Notes: generated from the letters alone by a model not told the origin. Shown: positions 1 to 12,744, numbered from the stretch's first letter. The stretch is DNA of 64,000 nt from Sympetrum striolatum (GCA_947579665.1 OX388345.1:71043454-71107453), one strand, 5' to 3'. A program made the numbers and translations.

Positions 1-2070
1 TGGCATTATACTGCCTGGAAATTACTATAACTAGTAAATTATTAACCGTGTTAAAATATTTAATTTCGCCACGATTACATGCAACAGATTATTCGTATTT
101 AATATAAATAAATAATGTAGAGATAAGGCTCAAAACTGGTGGGATCTTGTTTAGGGGTAAAATATACGAAAGGTCCTGTAATAACAAAACCATTCCTCAA
201 GAAACGACCGATTACTTTTAACGAACAATGAAATATCTGTAAAAATATTAGCCCCAAAATTAGCGGAGAACGTAAGCACTTGGAACGTCTGAACATATAG
301 GAGTACTTCTATATTTAAATAGGGGCACACCGATTGGATACGGATGATACCCTCGGTACTAACTAACTAAAGGTTAAACAGGAGAATTGAACCCGAACCT
401 TCCACTAAGCGGGTGGATGGTCTAAAATACAGCTATCACAACATAATGCTGCGAATTTTTTATCATTCAACGGCCCAAAAAAAAAAAACGATTAAGCGCC
501 AAGTTTCCAAGGAAAACATCGCAGGTAGGTTATAGAAACTGTAAAATATCCATACTTCGGGAATAACAATTTACGTCGATATCTACCACTTGACAGCTTC
601 CAAAAGAAGTACTCGATTCTCTACTCGATAATAAATTAAATTTCTAGGAAAAACTTACGGCTGTGCCGTAGAACAAATGTATGCAGGAAACGTAAAATTG
701 TGGATCCACGAAAGGATGACATTCTCCTAAATTTACAGAGCTACCTCTACTAGCCTTCTTTCGCCGCGTGGAGGGGATAGATGCAACATTTACACAATCC
801 ATTGTCTTCTCTTGCAGCTTAAAATGGAATAGCTGCTGATTACTGTATTCCATTGTCTTCTTTCGTAGCTACGCGAAGGGAGACAATAGATAAAGTGACA
901 ATGAAGGAAGAATAATCATTTCTTGAAAGACTGGCTCTTTTATCAATTAACGTAATACTCCCGATGCAACAATGAAATCGGTTTATGCGCTCGCTTGAGA
1001 GAAAATATCGCTTGAAATACCAGTGAATCTCCATTCAAGATTTTTCGAGGAAAATCGACACGAAAGCGACATAAAAATGCATAGGAAATGCTAAAAATGG
1101 TGACAATGTTTACAAAACAGATTTAGACCGGATGTGAGGTAAAACCTTAGGGGGGCAATAACTGTAATCATCTCAAGTCATAAAAACGCAGGAATAATTG
1201 CGTACAGTGGCATATTCAAAGGTCAAAGGGACATAAATAAATGCTTCCCATTAAAACCGACAGCTAAGAGAGGATTTTATGCCCTTCCTACACTTAGAAA
1301 AATATCATCTTTAGCTTCTGATCGGATGAACTCGTAAAAATCGATATTCACTGATTTCCTTATTGTTAAGAGAAAAACTAACCAACCATCCTGATGGTTG
1401 GCTTTTACTGTATGTAATAATCAACACCTGAAAATTTTTTCCTCGACTGACCTAATTCTATCCAGAAAACTTTACTTAGCCTAGTTTTGATGATTCCTAT
1501 ATACGCTAACAATTATGGGCCAAAAGGAATATTTAATTGTACTAAAGATGATAATACCCTTATAATATTATCATAAGGGACGTAACAAGAATTTGTTGAT
1601 AATAGTACATAATTATCTTGCTGCTAGAAATAATCATATATTTTATCTTATTCTCAGTTTTTACACCGTCACTTCCGGAAACAATAAAGGAATGGAAAAC
1701 AAAATACGTTGGTAAAGTTTCACTGAACGAAAATGAATATATATATATCATAAATATAACTAGGATAGCGATGAAATACAGTCATATTAATGAATAAATT
1801 CAGGTCAAAGATAATTATGAATGACGAAAAGAGACATAACTATATATCTAAAACAAATAATAAGAAAATGGTTCATATTTTATATGAATATTACGATGAA
1901 AATTCTTATTTCAGAGAAATTATATAAGTCAAGCAAAGAAAATAAACGACCTTGAATAACTTAATATTGCTGATTCAAAATATAATGAAAGATGTGATCA
2001 TATTCCTTCCCAATATAACCAATATAAGGATGAAATAATGTAATTTCTAAGCGTAATCCAAATTACGGCT
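1..2070. other. AT-rich DNA, no gene seen
   Basis: Only short chance reading frames, without splice partners or recognisable residues. A short hairpin with CCAACCATC and GATGGTTGG arms sits near 1383-1402. Nothing else was recognised. Confidence 0.5.
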
Positions 2071-2075
2071 ATAGA

Positions 2076-2150
2076 TAGATACATACATACATACAAAGGT
2101 CTTTATTAGGCGAAATTGGGACTTTTTAGTCCCATCTTCCATTTAACCAT
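2076..2150 (-). repeat. Retroposon 3' tail, hairpin type (copy 1)
   Basis: Minus-strand reading: GGTTAAATGGAAGA, stem GGGACT/AGTCCC, then TTCGCCTAATAAAGACC and a GTAT/CTAT microsatellite. It is the 3' end of a SINE or LINE family seen at least six times here. The 5' part is not recognised. Confidence 0.65.
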
Positions 2151-2317
2151 AGATCGCTGGTGGTATGTAATGTTCTTGCTGCTAAGACTGATCAAGAATT
2201 GAATGATAATCATTTTGACTTAGTTGATTTTGAAGACAAAATAAGATAATTTCCGAGAATAAACACCGGTAAAATCAACAATTACTATAGCTGACTCATT
2301 TATAAATGCATTATGTA

Positions 2318-2640
2318 ACAATATTGCTGAACATACAGTCAAAATTTTAATCATAATGATTATAACAACGAGATACTCATTCCAAAATCTGTCAACCGAA
2401 AAATAACAGAATTACTAACAATAGACAACAATGTTGACGTAAAAACAAAATTTCAATCACAACAATTATAACAATAAGATTCTCGTTCGAGGATCCATCA
2501 ACCGAAAAATAACGGAATTATTAACAACAGATAACAATATTGTCATCAAGACAAAATTTTAGTTATGAAAACTATAACGAGATATTCATTCCGAGATCCA
2601 TCAACCGAAAAACAACAAAATTTAATCCGGAACGTCCATC
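2318..2640. repeat. Degenerate tandem repeat, three copies of about 95-116 bp
   Basis: Each copy runs from AACAAT(A/G)TTG through TATAACA.GAGATAC/TTC to a shared TCAACCGAAAAA at 2392, 2508 and 2601. The third copy is shorter. Non-coding. Confidence 0.65.
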
Positions 2641-3495
2641 AACGCACAGTCATCACCAGCAGGAATGACGAACCGCCATAAATCTCAGACAATCGCCAAA
2701 AAGACTCCCGACACATTCACGGCACGACCAATTAAAAGCGAGCACCTTCTCGTTGAGATTACGGAATAAAAACCTGAAAACCCCCCGCCGACCTTGCCAC
2801 ATCAAACAGAGGAACGAGCGTTTCCACCGCACGCGATGGCGAATCCGCGGAGGGGAAAAAATTAAACCCTCTCGAACGAAGCAGTTCTTCCACACGGGAG
2901 TTCATCGAACGTGCGGAAGAATCCGCCCGCAGCCTCGCCGGACTAATTTCGGCGGGTCAAGGTGTTTGGCTAAACGTGACGCTCTGGAAAGACAGTTGCG
3001 ATCGCGAGGCGAAAAATCAATAGCGGGATTTGAGCACATGCGAACCCATGAATCAACGCGTGCGGGGGGACGGAAAAGAATCCGGGGAGGATGACGACCT
3101 CTGGGGTCGCTGGACACCCCACTGAGAATCCTTCCGGGAACCGAACCCGCGAATGGAGATTAGACGTACCCCAAGCTTCGGCAAGAGGAATCCCATGTAC
3201 CAACGCGTGCGGGGGCCGGAAAAAGTGTCCGTCGTGGAGGAAGACGACCTCTGGGGTCGCGGGAGACCCCACTGAGAGTCCTTCCGGGAACCTAACCGGA
3301 GACGGGAATTTAGACGTACCACAAGTGCCCGGAGCGTCGGCGTAAATCGAGCCGATCTAACACGACAACATTGACGCGCGCGCTTCACCCACACAGAACT
3401 GGCGGTTCGGTTTTTTCCGCTGGATGTGGCGGAAATTTTAGTCGCTAAGCGGAAAAAGCAGCCTCCGGCGAGCGGAGGAGGGCATGGTGGGAATT
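2640..3495. repeat. CpG-dense block with a 147-bp tandem duplication
   Basis: A GC- and CpG-rich island between AT-rich flanks. Two tandem copies begin with CAACGCGTGCGGGGG at 3054 and 3201 (period 147) and share CGACCTCTGGGGTCGC, ACCCCACTGAGA and TTAGACGTACC. The open frames overlap on both strands and follow the repeat, so I read it as non-coding. Confidence 0.6.
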
Positions 3496-4080
3496 CCTGC
3501 GGAATAAGCCGCTAAAAGGAGCGAAATTGCTTCATACCGGATTATAACCCAGTTAATTAACCGGTTTTTAACTCATTAATGCGAAGTATAATATGTTCGT
3601 TTTTCTGCAGAATAAACTGCTAACATGCGAAATTTCTGCATTCTGACTTAAGCGACTTAGGTGATAGATAAACAGTTAACCACGTTAACCTACCGACAAC
3701 AAGGTCCCTGAACGTGGCCTGGTCAGCTGGTATTTACCTTATATCGTGAAGCAGCTTGTTCCCTGTTTTATTTTGCATCATAGAGAAAATTTGCGGAAAG
3801 AATTGATAAAATAGGAAATGTCTACATTCTTCAATTCCGAACGTGTTGGAATACTTAGTAGGCTATCCTACCAACGCCAAGGTCCCTGATGGTGATCTGA
3901 TTTTTACCTTATTATGGCGATGTGTAGTATGAATTCAGTTTCACGCCCGAGCTATTGTGAGAATATGCGGAATACACCGCTTAAGAGAAAAATTTCTCTT
4001 TTCCGGATCGTGACCCGGTTAACCGGTTACATCTCATGGCGTGGTGTAACGTATCTTGATACGTAACCCTTACCACATGC
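3495..4080. repeat. Decayed repeat block
   Basis: Related phrases recur: TGCGGAATAAGCCGCTAA near 3500, TGCAGAATAAACTGCTAA near 3607, TGCGGAATACACCGCTTA near 3966; also ACAAGGTCCCTGA and CCAAGGTCCCTGA near 3700 and 3880. The spacing is irregular (about 107-186 bp). No gene seen. Confidence 0.45.
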
Positions 4081-4399
4081 TAAAGACGAATGGTTGAATT
4101 TTGCGCCCTTCCTGAAGTCACCCAATTATTAGAGATTTGTGAGAGCAGTGAAAAATAAATATATACATAAATCTATGGAAAAGATATACATATATCTATC
4201 CATAACAGGTGTCTCGCGAACCACCTTCCGGAGTGTGGCAGGGGGCTCATACAAGATAAGACTATTTCTACAAGATCTTACAGGTGAAGCGAACCATAAA
4301 ATGAAATAGAAACTTACAAGCGCCTAGTTTTGATATCTGATTCCCCTTATTCTCACAGTCACCAACAAAAACATTTCTTAATTTATTGAGCAAGTAGTA

Positions 4400-4540
4400 A
4401 TTTAGCCTTCTTTGAAGTGCTTCGACAGCCAAGGTCGTTTCGCGCATGTGTGCCCCCACCGGGAACCGAACACGAGACCGCTCTCGTCAAAGGCGCACGC
4501 GTTGCCCACATGACTATCCAGGAGCCCTATTAAGGAGGTT
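4400..4540 (-). repeat. tRNA-derived SINE, family B
   Basis: On the minus strand a tRNA-like head with GTCATGTGGGCAACGCG and a B box within CGTGTTCGGTTCCCGG is followed by CGAAACGACCTTGGCTGTC. The same head and tail recur at 39735-39855, which marks it as a repeat and not a tRNA gene. Confidence 0.6.
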
Positions 4541-5079
4541 GGCCTACAATTCAAACCTCTTCCATCTAATGATTCCCGTCAAATGCAGTGAAGCATCTTC
4601 CAAAAGATTGTTGTGATTGATATTCCAAAAAATGTTGCATCCATACGAAACAAGTATTCTTTTTGAGGAGAAGAACAGGGATTCGGATCAGCTGATGTAT
4701 GCGGGGAGATTTTCAAAACCTCCTTTGCCACTAAGTTTACATCACCTTGTGAAAGAGTGATATTCATGCTAAAACATCAGAATCGTTCACGGATATCTGA
4801 TGAATTATCTGATCCATTGCATCCTGGCTAATTAATGCATTTAATTTTTAAATAATCGACAGAAAAATGTCTAAAATAACATACAACAATGTTGGAAGAA
4901 AATCAATGGTAAACAATGGGAAAACAAATCCAACATTGTTTAAGTATTATAAAATAATTGACAAAAAACCTCCGATCAGTATATCACAATGATGGCAGAG
5001 ATTGCAAAATTAAACAGAGGGAAAACAAATTGATCAATGTCAATAATAACTAATTAATTAATGAAGGTGATAAAAATAT

Positions 5080-5147
5080 AAGGTCTGTAAGGTCTTTATA
5101 AAGGCGGGATTGAGACTGAAAAGTCTCTTCTTCCATCTAACCTTTCG
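5080..5147 (-). repeat. Retroposon 3' tail, hairpin type (copy 2)
   Basis: Minus-strand reading: GGTTAGATGGAAGAAG, stem AGACT/AGTCT, CGCCTTTATAAAGACC. Same family as 2076-2150, with different stem bases that still pair. Confidence 0.6.
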
Positions 5148-5449
5148 TATGTGATATTAAAAACCTAATTTGTGCGTAGGTGAATAGCGGTTGAGAGGAA
5201 AACTTAGAAGGAGTGGGTGTAAAACAATCTTAATTTGATATCTTAGGAAAAACGATTCACTGCAGGAAAACACCCGCAAAGAAGGGGAGAATGAAAAACC
5301 TGCGCAAACCTACTGAAAGTAAAGGCTAATAGAAAAAATTCACGGAGGAAGCCGAAATATAGTGGAAATTCGACATAATCGAAGAATTGTTAAATAAAAC
5401 CTGTTTTCTTACATAATGCTTCCGATTTAGTTTAGTTTTATAAAATCGG

Positions 5450-5580
5450 CCGTGGTAGCCGAGTGGTTAGCGTGCTCCAACCCCACGGTCCCGGGTTCGA
5501 ATCCCGGCTAGTCGGATTTTTCCGATTAGAGAACAATCCTTTCGATTAAGACTAAAAGATGCAAAAGAAAGCAGTTTATA
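5450..5580 (+). repeat. tRNA-derived SINE, family C
   Basis: A-box TAGCCGAGTGG at 5458 and B-box GGTTCGAATCC at 5495. The 5' and 3' ends do not form an acceptor stem and the sequence runs on into a SINE body, so it is not a functional tRNA gene. A related copy is at 43137. Confidence 0.65.
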
Positions 5581-5675
5581 ACATGGAAATAATAAAAGCA
5601 GAGCTATAACGAAATTACAAACACAATAAAATATAACAGTAAAATCTCGGCAAAGTACAATCTTGGGATAAAAGA

Positions 5676-5735
5676 AAATTTATTTCATGACGAAATTGAA
5701 ACTCTATTAGTCTCTTTCTTCCATCTTAACCTATG
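5676..5735 (-). repeat. Retroposon 3' tail, hairpin type (copy 3)
   Basis: Minus-strand reading: GGTTAAGATGGAAGAA, a stem of GAGACT with AGTTTC, then CAATTTCGTC and AAATAAA. Degenerate copy. Confidence 0.5.
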
Positions 5736-5879
5736 CACGAGGTTGCATAAAGGTGGTAACATACACGTTGGATAGTTAAAAAAAAAAGCACCACCTATAT
5801 CTTTCAAACAAAAATTTGTGCTTCATCACAAGCCCATTTTCGCGCATTACCGACATTCTGATAGCCCATAACGTATTAC

Positions 5880-6480
5880 TCGCATTGCTGCACCTCAGTT
5901 CACCCAGAACCGCCTACTTCGCCACTTGGCTCCCAAAAAAAATAAAACCCGCGCAATAAAACCTCTCGCGACGCGAAAAAAACTCGCCAACGACGGCGAA
6001 AACCCCCAGAAAAATCGAAACAACAAATTCGGCCGCGTGCGAAAAAACCAGCCGTCCGCTGATACAACTGACGTCATCGCCTTGACGCCTTTTACGAATC
6101 GAAAAGAGCGTTGCTATGCGACGGACACGTAACGAAAGAGCTCCGATCTAAATCATTTTCCGGCGGATTGGGGCGCGCTTGACGCCGCCGATAGCCCTAT
6201 TGACGTCAAAACACGTCCTTCGAGAGGCGATCTGCGAACGGAGGCCCCAGAAAAATAGCGCCGAAGACCCCCAGGGGGCTTTTCTCGCGAACGCAGAACT
6301 GGATCAAACTCGTCGCCACACACTTTCGGGGTCTACGAAAACACAGCTGATGATGACGTCACCTCCTCCCGCATCTGACGGAACAGCCGAGGGAGGTTAC
6401 CATGGTAAACGCTGTGGAAAAAGCCGTTTGGGCCTCGCATTGAATTTAACGTCGTTTATAATACTTCCTTTCCGGTGACC
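5880..6480. promoter_or_regulatory. CpG-dense block with three perfect CRE palindromes
   Basis: TGACGTCA occurs exactly at 6069-6076, 6201-6208 and 6354-6361. The surrounding 600 bp is CpG-rich, unlike its flanks. CREB/ATF-type factors bind this palindrome in animals. No exon could be tied to it, so promoter or enhancer function is a guess. Confidence 0.35.
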
Positions 6481-6539
6481 CATTTCGAAATAAAGTACTC
6501 CAGAGCGAGGGGTACCGTGCTCCCTCTGGTGGGGGTGGG

Positions 6540-7030
6540 GACCCTTTTCTTTCGTCGGATGGCCGCATGCACCATTGGGCCGCGTGCGATCACCTTAGGT
6601 CGCACTTGAAACCATCAGGCCGCCCCCGAGAGAAATATTACATAAATCATAAGATGACAACGTATAAATTGCATATTGTAAATGGAATGTAGGCCGAATT
6701 CCAAGCAATGATCCCGCATTTTAATACATCAGACCGCATTTGATACTGTCAGGTCGCACTTGAGATAGATACACCTACATATCAAAGGCTAATAATCAAA
6801 TTTGAACACAGGAAAACGAATTTAGGTTGCATTTGAAACAATCCTTCATTTAAAAACATTAGGCCGCGTTCGAGACTGTCAGGCCGCACTGGAGAGACGT
6901 ATTACCTACATCAAAAGAGAATAAAATCAAAATCGAACACAGAAAAAACGAAATCAGGCTGCATTAGTAACCATAAGCCTTTCATTTCAAAATATCAGGC
7001 CGTGTTTGAGAATCGCATTACTTATATAGA
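6540..7030. repeat. Tandem repeat of about 113-134 bp, four copies
   Basis: Units begin near 6613, 6726, 6860 and 6993. Shared phrases are ATCAGGCCGC.TTTGA, CTGTCAGGYCGCACT and TCGAACACAG. The RGGCCGCA-like word recurs about a dozen times between 6550 and 7190. Non-coding. Confidence 0.6.
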
Positions 7031-7985
7031 CGTCGAAATTGTGCATGGTATAACCAATTTCAACCTCAAGCTACTTGTATTACCATAATTTCGATTTATC
7101 GTCACATGACCCAATAAAAGTTACTGAGAAGCTGTAATTTCAACAACTATATATTTCGCGAAACGAAGAGGAGGCCGCATGCGGCCGGAAGGCGGCCTGC
7201 TCCCAGCATCAAGACCCAACATTTATCCCATCCATCTCTCACCGTGAATTTTGATGCATTTGTTGCATAAAAAGAGTAGTTAACACCTCCCCCATCTTAC
7301 TCACGTATATAAATTCTCTTTGCACCCGATTTACATGCATAACCAATACTGCACCCTACTTTCGCAAGCGCAACTAAAACGTTGCATCGCGAGTCTACTG
7401 TACGAGCAAACCAAAACAACGACAAGAGCGATCACAGATGATAACCTCAACGCAACCACCCATCCCGTGCGCAACTCTTTCAACGAGCCCACTGTTGCTG
7501 GGCGACCCGAGAGGTAAACAACGAAATCAAACAGGCCGATTCGATTCGAAACTGCCGTGAATTTCACGGACTCTTCGTCCCGTAGCGTCCCCGTGGTCTA
7601 CGGCAGAGTTCCGCTACAGCGAGATAATTAAATGCGGTGGAAATATTACTCTGCCACAATAACTGCATAGATTACATGACAACGCTGCATAGGGCCACAC
7701 GCGAAGACGGCGGGGGAGGGAGTGGGAGGCGGGGAAAAAAGCCGTGCAGGGGCAAAGCAGCAAGCGTTATATGCAAGCTGCTTTTCCGGGCCAGCGGTGG
7801 AGAGAAGCAGCTGTGACCCTGACCTGGGTCAGTTGCCAATATTTTTGAATGAAGGAATAAACCACTGCATGGATAGGATGGGGACAAAGCAGTAAAAAAT
7901 ATGGCGATATTAAGCGGTACTGATAAAATGGGGGGAAACGAGCCGAGAAGGAACGTCATTCGCCCTGCAAGGAGCTATGGCAACG
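7031..7985. other. No gene seen; GC-rich in part
   Basis: Short reading frames only, on both strands, without start context, splice partners or known motifs. The GC-rich part runs from about 7160 to 7960. Nothing recognised. Confidence 0.4.
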
Positions 7986-7989
7986 AAAC

Positions 7990-8780
7990 ACCCGGAACAT
8001 ATTTCATATGATACCACAGCCTTCGCGGACGAGAAATATTTTATGCTCTCGGTCAATAAAGACCTCCATGTAATACTTAACGAGTCTGCAAGCTTGTAGG
8101 CAGTTCTTATCTGCAGCTGTCGCCCTAACGTAAAGCCTGACGGTGTACTTTCTTCAATGCATCGTATAATACACGTCTATACATACTAATATATTGCATT
8201 TATCTATCTCATATAATACCAAAACTTTCTCGTAACAGTATTTTATTCTCTCGCTCAATTTACACGTCCAAATAATACTTAACGAGCTAGTAAGGAGTTC
8301 ATATCTACAGCTGTGACAAAGTAAAATCTTACGGTGCAATTTCTACGGTGCATCATCTAATATTCACCCATACCACGCATGTATGCTCTTTATTCAGTCT
8401 ATTAAAAAACCCACGCTATAATGAACCAGTCTCGAGTAATTTCAACCCTACAGCGTTTTCTTAAATGCAAAACATGACGAGAATTTTCTACCGAGAACAA
8501 AATATACCTGTAAATACCGATACATTGCATTTATGCTCTTCCTTCAGCTAATCAACACACCCAGCTATCCTGAACAAGTCGCAACAAAATCAACCAATAA
8601 TAATGAGATCAACCTTTAAGCTGCAGCTTTCTCCTAATAAGGAGTCAAATAATAATAATAAATGCAGAACCCCAACGGGTTTTTCCATGGTTACCAATAA
8701 ATACCGATGCATTGCATTTATTCTTTTACTTCCGTAGATTCATACACCTACGCTATCCTAAATAGGCCTCGAATAAGTTA
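7990..8780. repeat. Decayed tandem repeat, unit about 150-200 bp
   Basis: TTGCATTTAT-like words recur near 8195, 8525 and 8712, with related TTATGCTCT words near 8042 and 8390. AATACTTAACGAG occurs at 8070 and 8272, and ACCGATRCATTGCATTTAT at 8516 and 8703. Non-coding. Confidence 0.5.
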
Positions 8781-10300
8781 ACTCCTGCAGCCTAAACGCT
8801 AAAGCTGACGGACGCACAACCACATTGTCGGCAAACACACCGACCTCCGTGGGCAACACGCAGAAAACCATCGATTCGTTTCGTCCCCGAAGATCCACAC
8901 GGACCGACGACGTCCTGCATAGTTACGTAAACAACTCCGATCCGTTGCATCGCGACGCGAAATTCAACAAGACCCCAAACGTTCAGCGGCTCGGGATAGT
9001 GGGTCAAACAGGCATCGCTCGATGTAAACACCGCGGTGCATCCCGCGTGAGGACCCGCTGATCCTCGAGTTCCGATGCGCCGATCGAATAACTAACTCCG
9101 GCGGGGCGAAAAAGAAGGATTAAGGCACTTCCTTGCCGAGCTAGTGGAGTCAATCTATCGATTCGTCCTCACTAACCTACTGTTGCTACTCGGTGCATTT
9201 GTTCTATTTCCGATTGTATCCGTCGAGAGGTAAACAGGCCCTCAGTCAGCGTTAGACGTCCGCGCTCAGCTGAGGGATTGATTGAGGAAAGGAGGGCAAT
9301 GAGTGAAGGGATAGGTGAACCGGAGGAGATTAAAAAGTGCGGAGTGGGTGGGAGTGAGAGGGTCGGCGTTGCTCTCGGAGACCAGCGGATATCTGAGAGA
9401 CGGAAGGCTTGTGGAAGCCAACAGCTTGCAGTGTCGGCCAATCCGGTTTCCAGGAGAGAGGGAAGGAAAGAGGATGGCGACGGCTCTCCGTTCCGCGAAG
9501 GGAAATGCCCGGATGATTAATTCCGGGGAGGACGTAGAGAGAGAAGAGAGAGGAAATTGGAAGTTGGAGAGAACCGGGAGGAAAGCGGTTGACAACTGAC
9601 GACACCAGTAAATAACAGCCGCAGTTCGTCCCGCGATCAATCTCGGGACGGTCACTGCACGTAAACAAATAATGGAGACGCAAACTTCGACGCACGGAAA
9701 AATCGCCATGAATCTCCGATGATTTAACGTCGCCTTCAGATAAGGCAGTGACAACGTACGACGCAGGCGATGCGAAGATATTACTAAGTCGAGGATGAAA
9801 ACATATTGACGATCCGTCCACGAGAAATTTCTACAACAGAGCTGCGTGTATACAAACACGCTGATGTGTGTCAATTTCGGGAGATCGAGGCGTAACGCCG
9901 CTCTGAATCGATCCTCGGGATTTCACGGCGAGGCGTTTAACAATTATATAACGTTTAGATGTTCCCTAAAATGCAACCATTCCATGATTCCTGGGTGGAT
10001 CAATACACACAGGCATGAAGGTCAACACGTACGTGAGCAATCCGTACAAACCAAATATAAAACATTTCGCTTGCATTACCGAGATGTTCCCAACCAGGCA
10101 CAATGTTCAAAATTGTAGTCCATGATCAGCTGGATTTCATATGCAGGCAACAATCCGTGTTTGCGCAATCTCGCAGAACCACTTCGTAGCTTTGTTGTGC
10201 GACACTCAAAGTAACACATGGCAGCACTGGCCCCACAGCTGACGAGTGAAAACAAAGCCGTTCCGAGAGTGGCGATCACTACCTATCAAACGCAGTTCAT
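8781..10300. other. CpG-rich stretch without a supported gene
   Basis: Reading frames are open on both strands for up to about 200 codons, but they overlap each other, are low-complexity (Ser/Pro/Leu-rich) and have no recognisable motif or splice partner. It may be a regulatory region or an unrecognised repeat. Confidence 0.35.
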
Positions 10301-12581
10301 ACAACACAGCTCAATACAAACTTGATGATGCTCTTTCATTTGCACTTCATGGAATACGTTTCGATTGTACTCGGACAAATGTTATACGAGCTACATGACC
10401 CAAAAATCCGAAATTCATCGCAACGGATGTGCAGGAATCACCTCGGCTGAGGATGTCATCAACTACAGCAAAATAGCAGCCAACCAAAATAATTACCCTA
10501 CCAATAAATCACTTGAGCACTGGAAAATTACCTCATTCTGTCCTTCATTTAAGTTAAATTAATCGCAGTCGATAATTAAATAACATGTACACAGCCAAGA
10601 TGGCTGAAACCCCGTTGTCAAAACATACGTAGCTTCGACGAATAAGAGTACAAAATAATCAAGTACTCACCACCATATGGTTATATCTCAATCGCTGCTG
10701 AAAAACTGAAGTTTCGGCAACATGTAAGATGAGAATCTTCGAAAATCCTTCCAATACAAGCCCAGGGAGAGCCAAAATATAAGTGCAAACATAGGCCCCT
10801 CTCAGACTGCAGTCTGCTTCGATTTATTTTGCATCGTCTGCCTCCAAGTAACTGCGCACGAGCAGCACTCTCAGTTGGTGGATAGATTGTAGCGTTAGTT
10901 GCGGCGTAACGAAGAACTACGAAGACAACATTTCAGGAATGTATGAAAAGATAAAATTTACGCTTCTTTCTTCTACACTGAAACAAAATTTATATTACAT
11001 AAATTTTATCTATCTTTAATTGTGAATGTCTGTATTTAAAAAAAGCGCAGAACGTAGATTAATATTTATATTGAAATCATCGTGAAATTGCGTAGGTTAG
11101 GAATTTACAATGCTTAATTCCTGATCAATCTTTGTTTAGTAACTAGCTTTCATGATATAACATAGCATAATAAATTATTGAGTTTGAAATTGAAATATTA
11201 TCTTTTGTGTGACAATGACTGTCAGACAATCACATAGCTGTTATTACCGTTTTAAGTATTCCCTTATCTGTTTCTCGCCAACATTCTTACTTGCGACCCA
11301 TAATTATATAACATATTCAAATTTTGAAGATTAAGAAATTCTCCTCGGGAGATATTGAGGACTAATAAGTAATTATTGTTACTAGAATTAAGATTCTCTT
11401 TAGTCCCAACGAAGATATAAAATGGAAACTTATGTAAGTTCTAGAGTAAATATTTATTTCCTTACCCAAAAAATTCCCAGTAATCTGCTTCTTCTCTTGA
11501 ATTGTCGTAAAAAAATGGTATGACGTATATGCACTAGAGGAGAATAAAAGCTTAATTTTGATTCAAAGAAACGATAAATTTCGAGGTATAAAATAATTGC
11601 TTCGCTACCTGTTGTTAAATGCTACCAACAACTTGGGCAAAAATGTTATCTTCGAAGTTCCTGCTAAAAATTGGGTGTACATTACATGTATCATTGGAAA
11701 ATGTGGAATCAATTGTTAGGCTGAGTACTTTCCTTCATAATTAATTTCTCTTTCAAGAGTAAAGCATTTTTCCATTTAATTTGCAAGCTTCTCACAGTAG
11801 AATTACCCTGTTTTAATAACCACATTATTACTTTCGATAATATCATACCTTTTCATGACTGACAAATCTGTAATTGTTTCACTTGAAATGATGCTGCGTA
11901 ATCTTTTAGTGTAGTACCTTCTTCCAACTCTCCAATTGCAGAAAACTGATTCATTTCAATACGCTCATCTAAATCAACTTGTTGAGGGAAATAGAATTTT
12001 CAGAGCTCCTTGCTAATTTTTATAAACACATAGTTAAGTAAATTGGCTTATCCCAAAGTATTTGATTTTGCTTCCAGTGCCAATACATATATTTTGCCTA
12101 TGAAAAAATAAATCAATACTAGTTAATGAAATGAGATGAAATATAATTGAAGTTAGGCCTAAATTACTTAACTATTTTCCGCAACCATGCAGTTATTAAC
12201 AATAACTTCTTCAGGCAAATATATCAAAGGCATCTTATAGTTTCTGGTACCTCAGCAGAATCAAAGCTAAATTTGGAAAGAAAAAACTACTAAAAATAGA
12301 TTATTGGAAAAACAGTATAGAGTAATCAATAAATTCTGAAACCATGAACCATTTTTTATTTCATTATACCTTCAACAAACGCAACAACCACATTAGAAGA
12401 ACAAATAATATTCAAAATTATAAAAGACAAATAATAACAATGATGCTCTTGACATCATTCTGAGCAAAAAATGTATACTATAGTAAAAATTCAATAATAT
12501 TCTTATAAAAATTTTAACAATCACTTACAACAATTTTAAAAGTAATAATAAGAAAAATATCTATAAAAATAACATTTGATT
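10301..12581. other. AT-rich DNA downstream of FGGY, no gene seen
   Basis: No reading frame, RNA gene or repeat was recognised between 10301 and the FGGY 3' end. Confidence 0.45.
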
Positions 12582-12587
12582 TTTATT
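12582..12587 (-). terminator. FGGY polyadenylation signal (AATAAA)
   Basis: AATAAA on the minus strand about 80 nt past the FGGY stop. A second one lies near 12355-12360. The nearer is the likelier site. Confidence 0.55.
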
Positions 12588-12665
12588 GATAGACCTACTA
12601 GCCATCTCTTTGTGCGGCGTGTCTTTCCTAGCTTTCATATTAAAAATGGGGCTCAAAAGCCTCTG

Positions 12666-12744
12666 TTACTCGGACATAATTGCTCTGTACTCTCTCTGGT
12701 TCTTAACCATTTGTAGAAATACTTTATACTTCTTGTCGTGATAC
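12666..12744 (-). CDS. FGGY: FGGY exon 10 (C-terminus, stop)
   Basis: 79 nt, acceptor ttacag|GTATC. It encodes [20 protein letters not shown] and a few more residues before TAA at 12668-12666. The basic, Lys-rich C-terminus matches known animal FGGY ends. Confidence 0.94.

Noticed and set aside
2753..3094. Arg-rich open frame in the CpG-dense block
   Set aside because: It runs into the 147-bp tandem duplication, has frames open on the other strand too, and its composition follows the repeat.
5450..5520. A functional tRNA gene
   Set aside because: A and B boxes are present but the ends do not pair as an acceptor stem, and a second diverged copy with the same extra body exists at 43137, so it is a SINE.
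9266..9874. A 202-codon open frame on the minus strand in CpG-rich DNA
   Set aside because: It overlaps other open frames on both strands, has biased Ser/Leu/Pro composition and no known motif, and lacks a partner exon. Few stops are expected in GC-rich DNA.
10076..10279. Minus-strand frame with a signal-peptide-like start (ALFSLVSCGASA)
   Set aside because: It begins at GTG and not ATG, is short, and nothing recognisable or spliceable follows.
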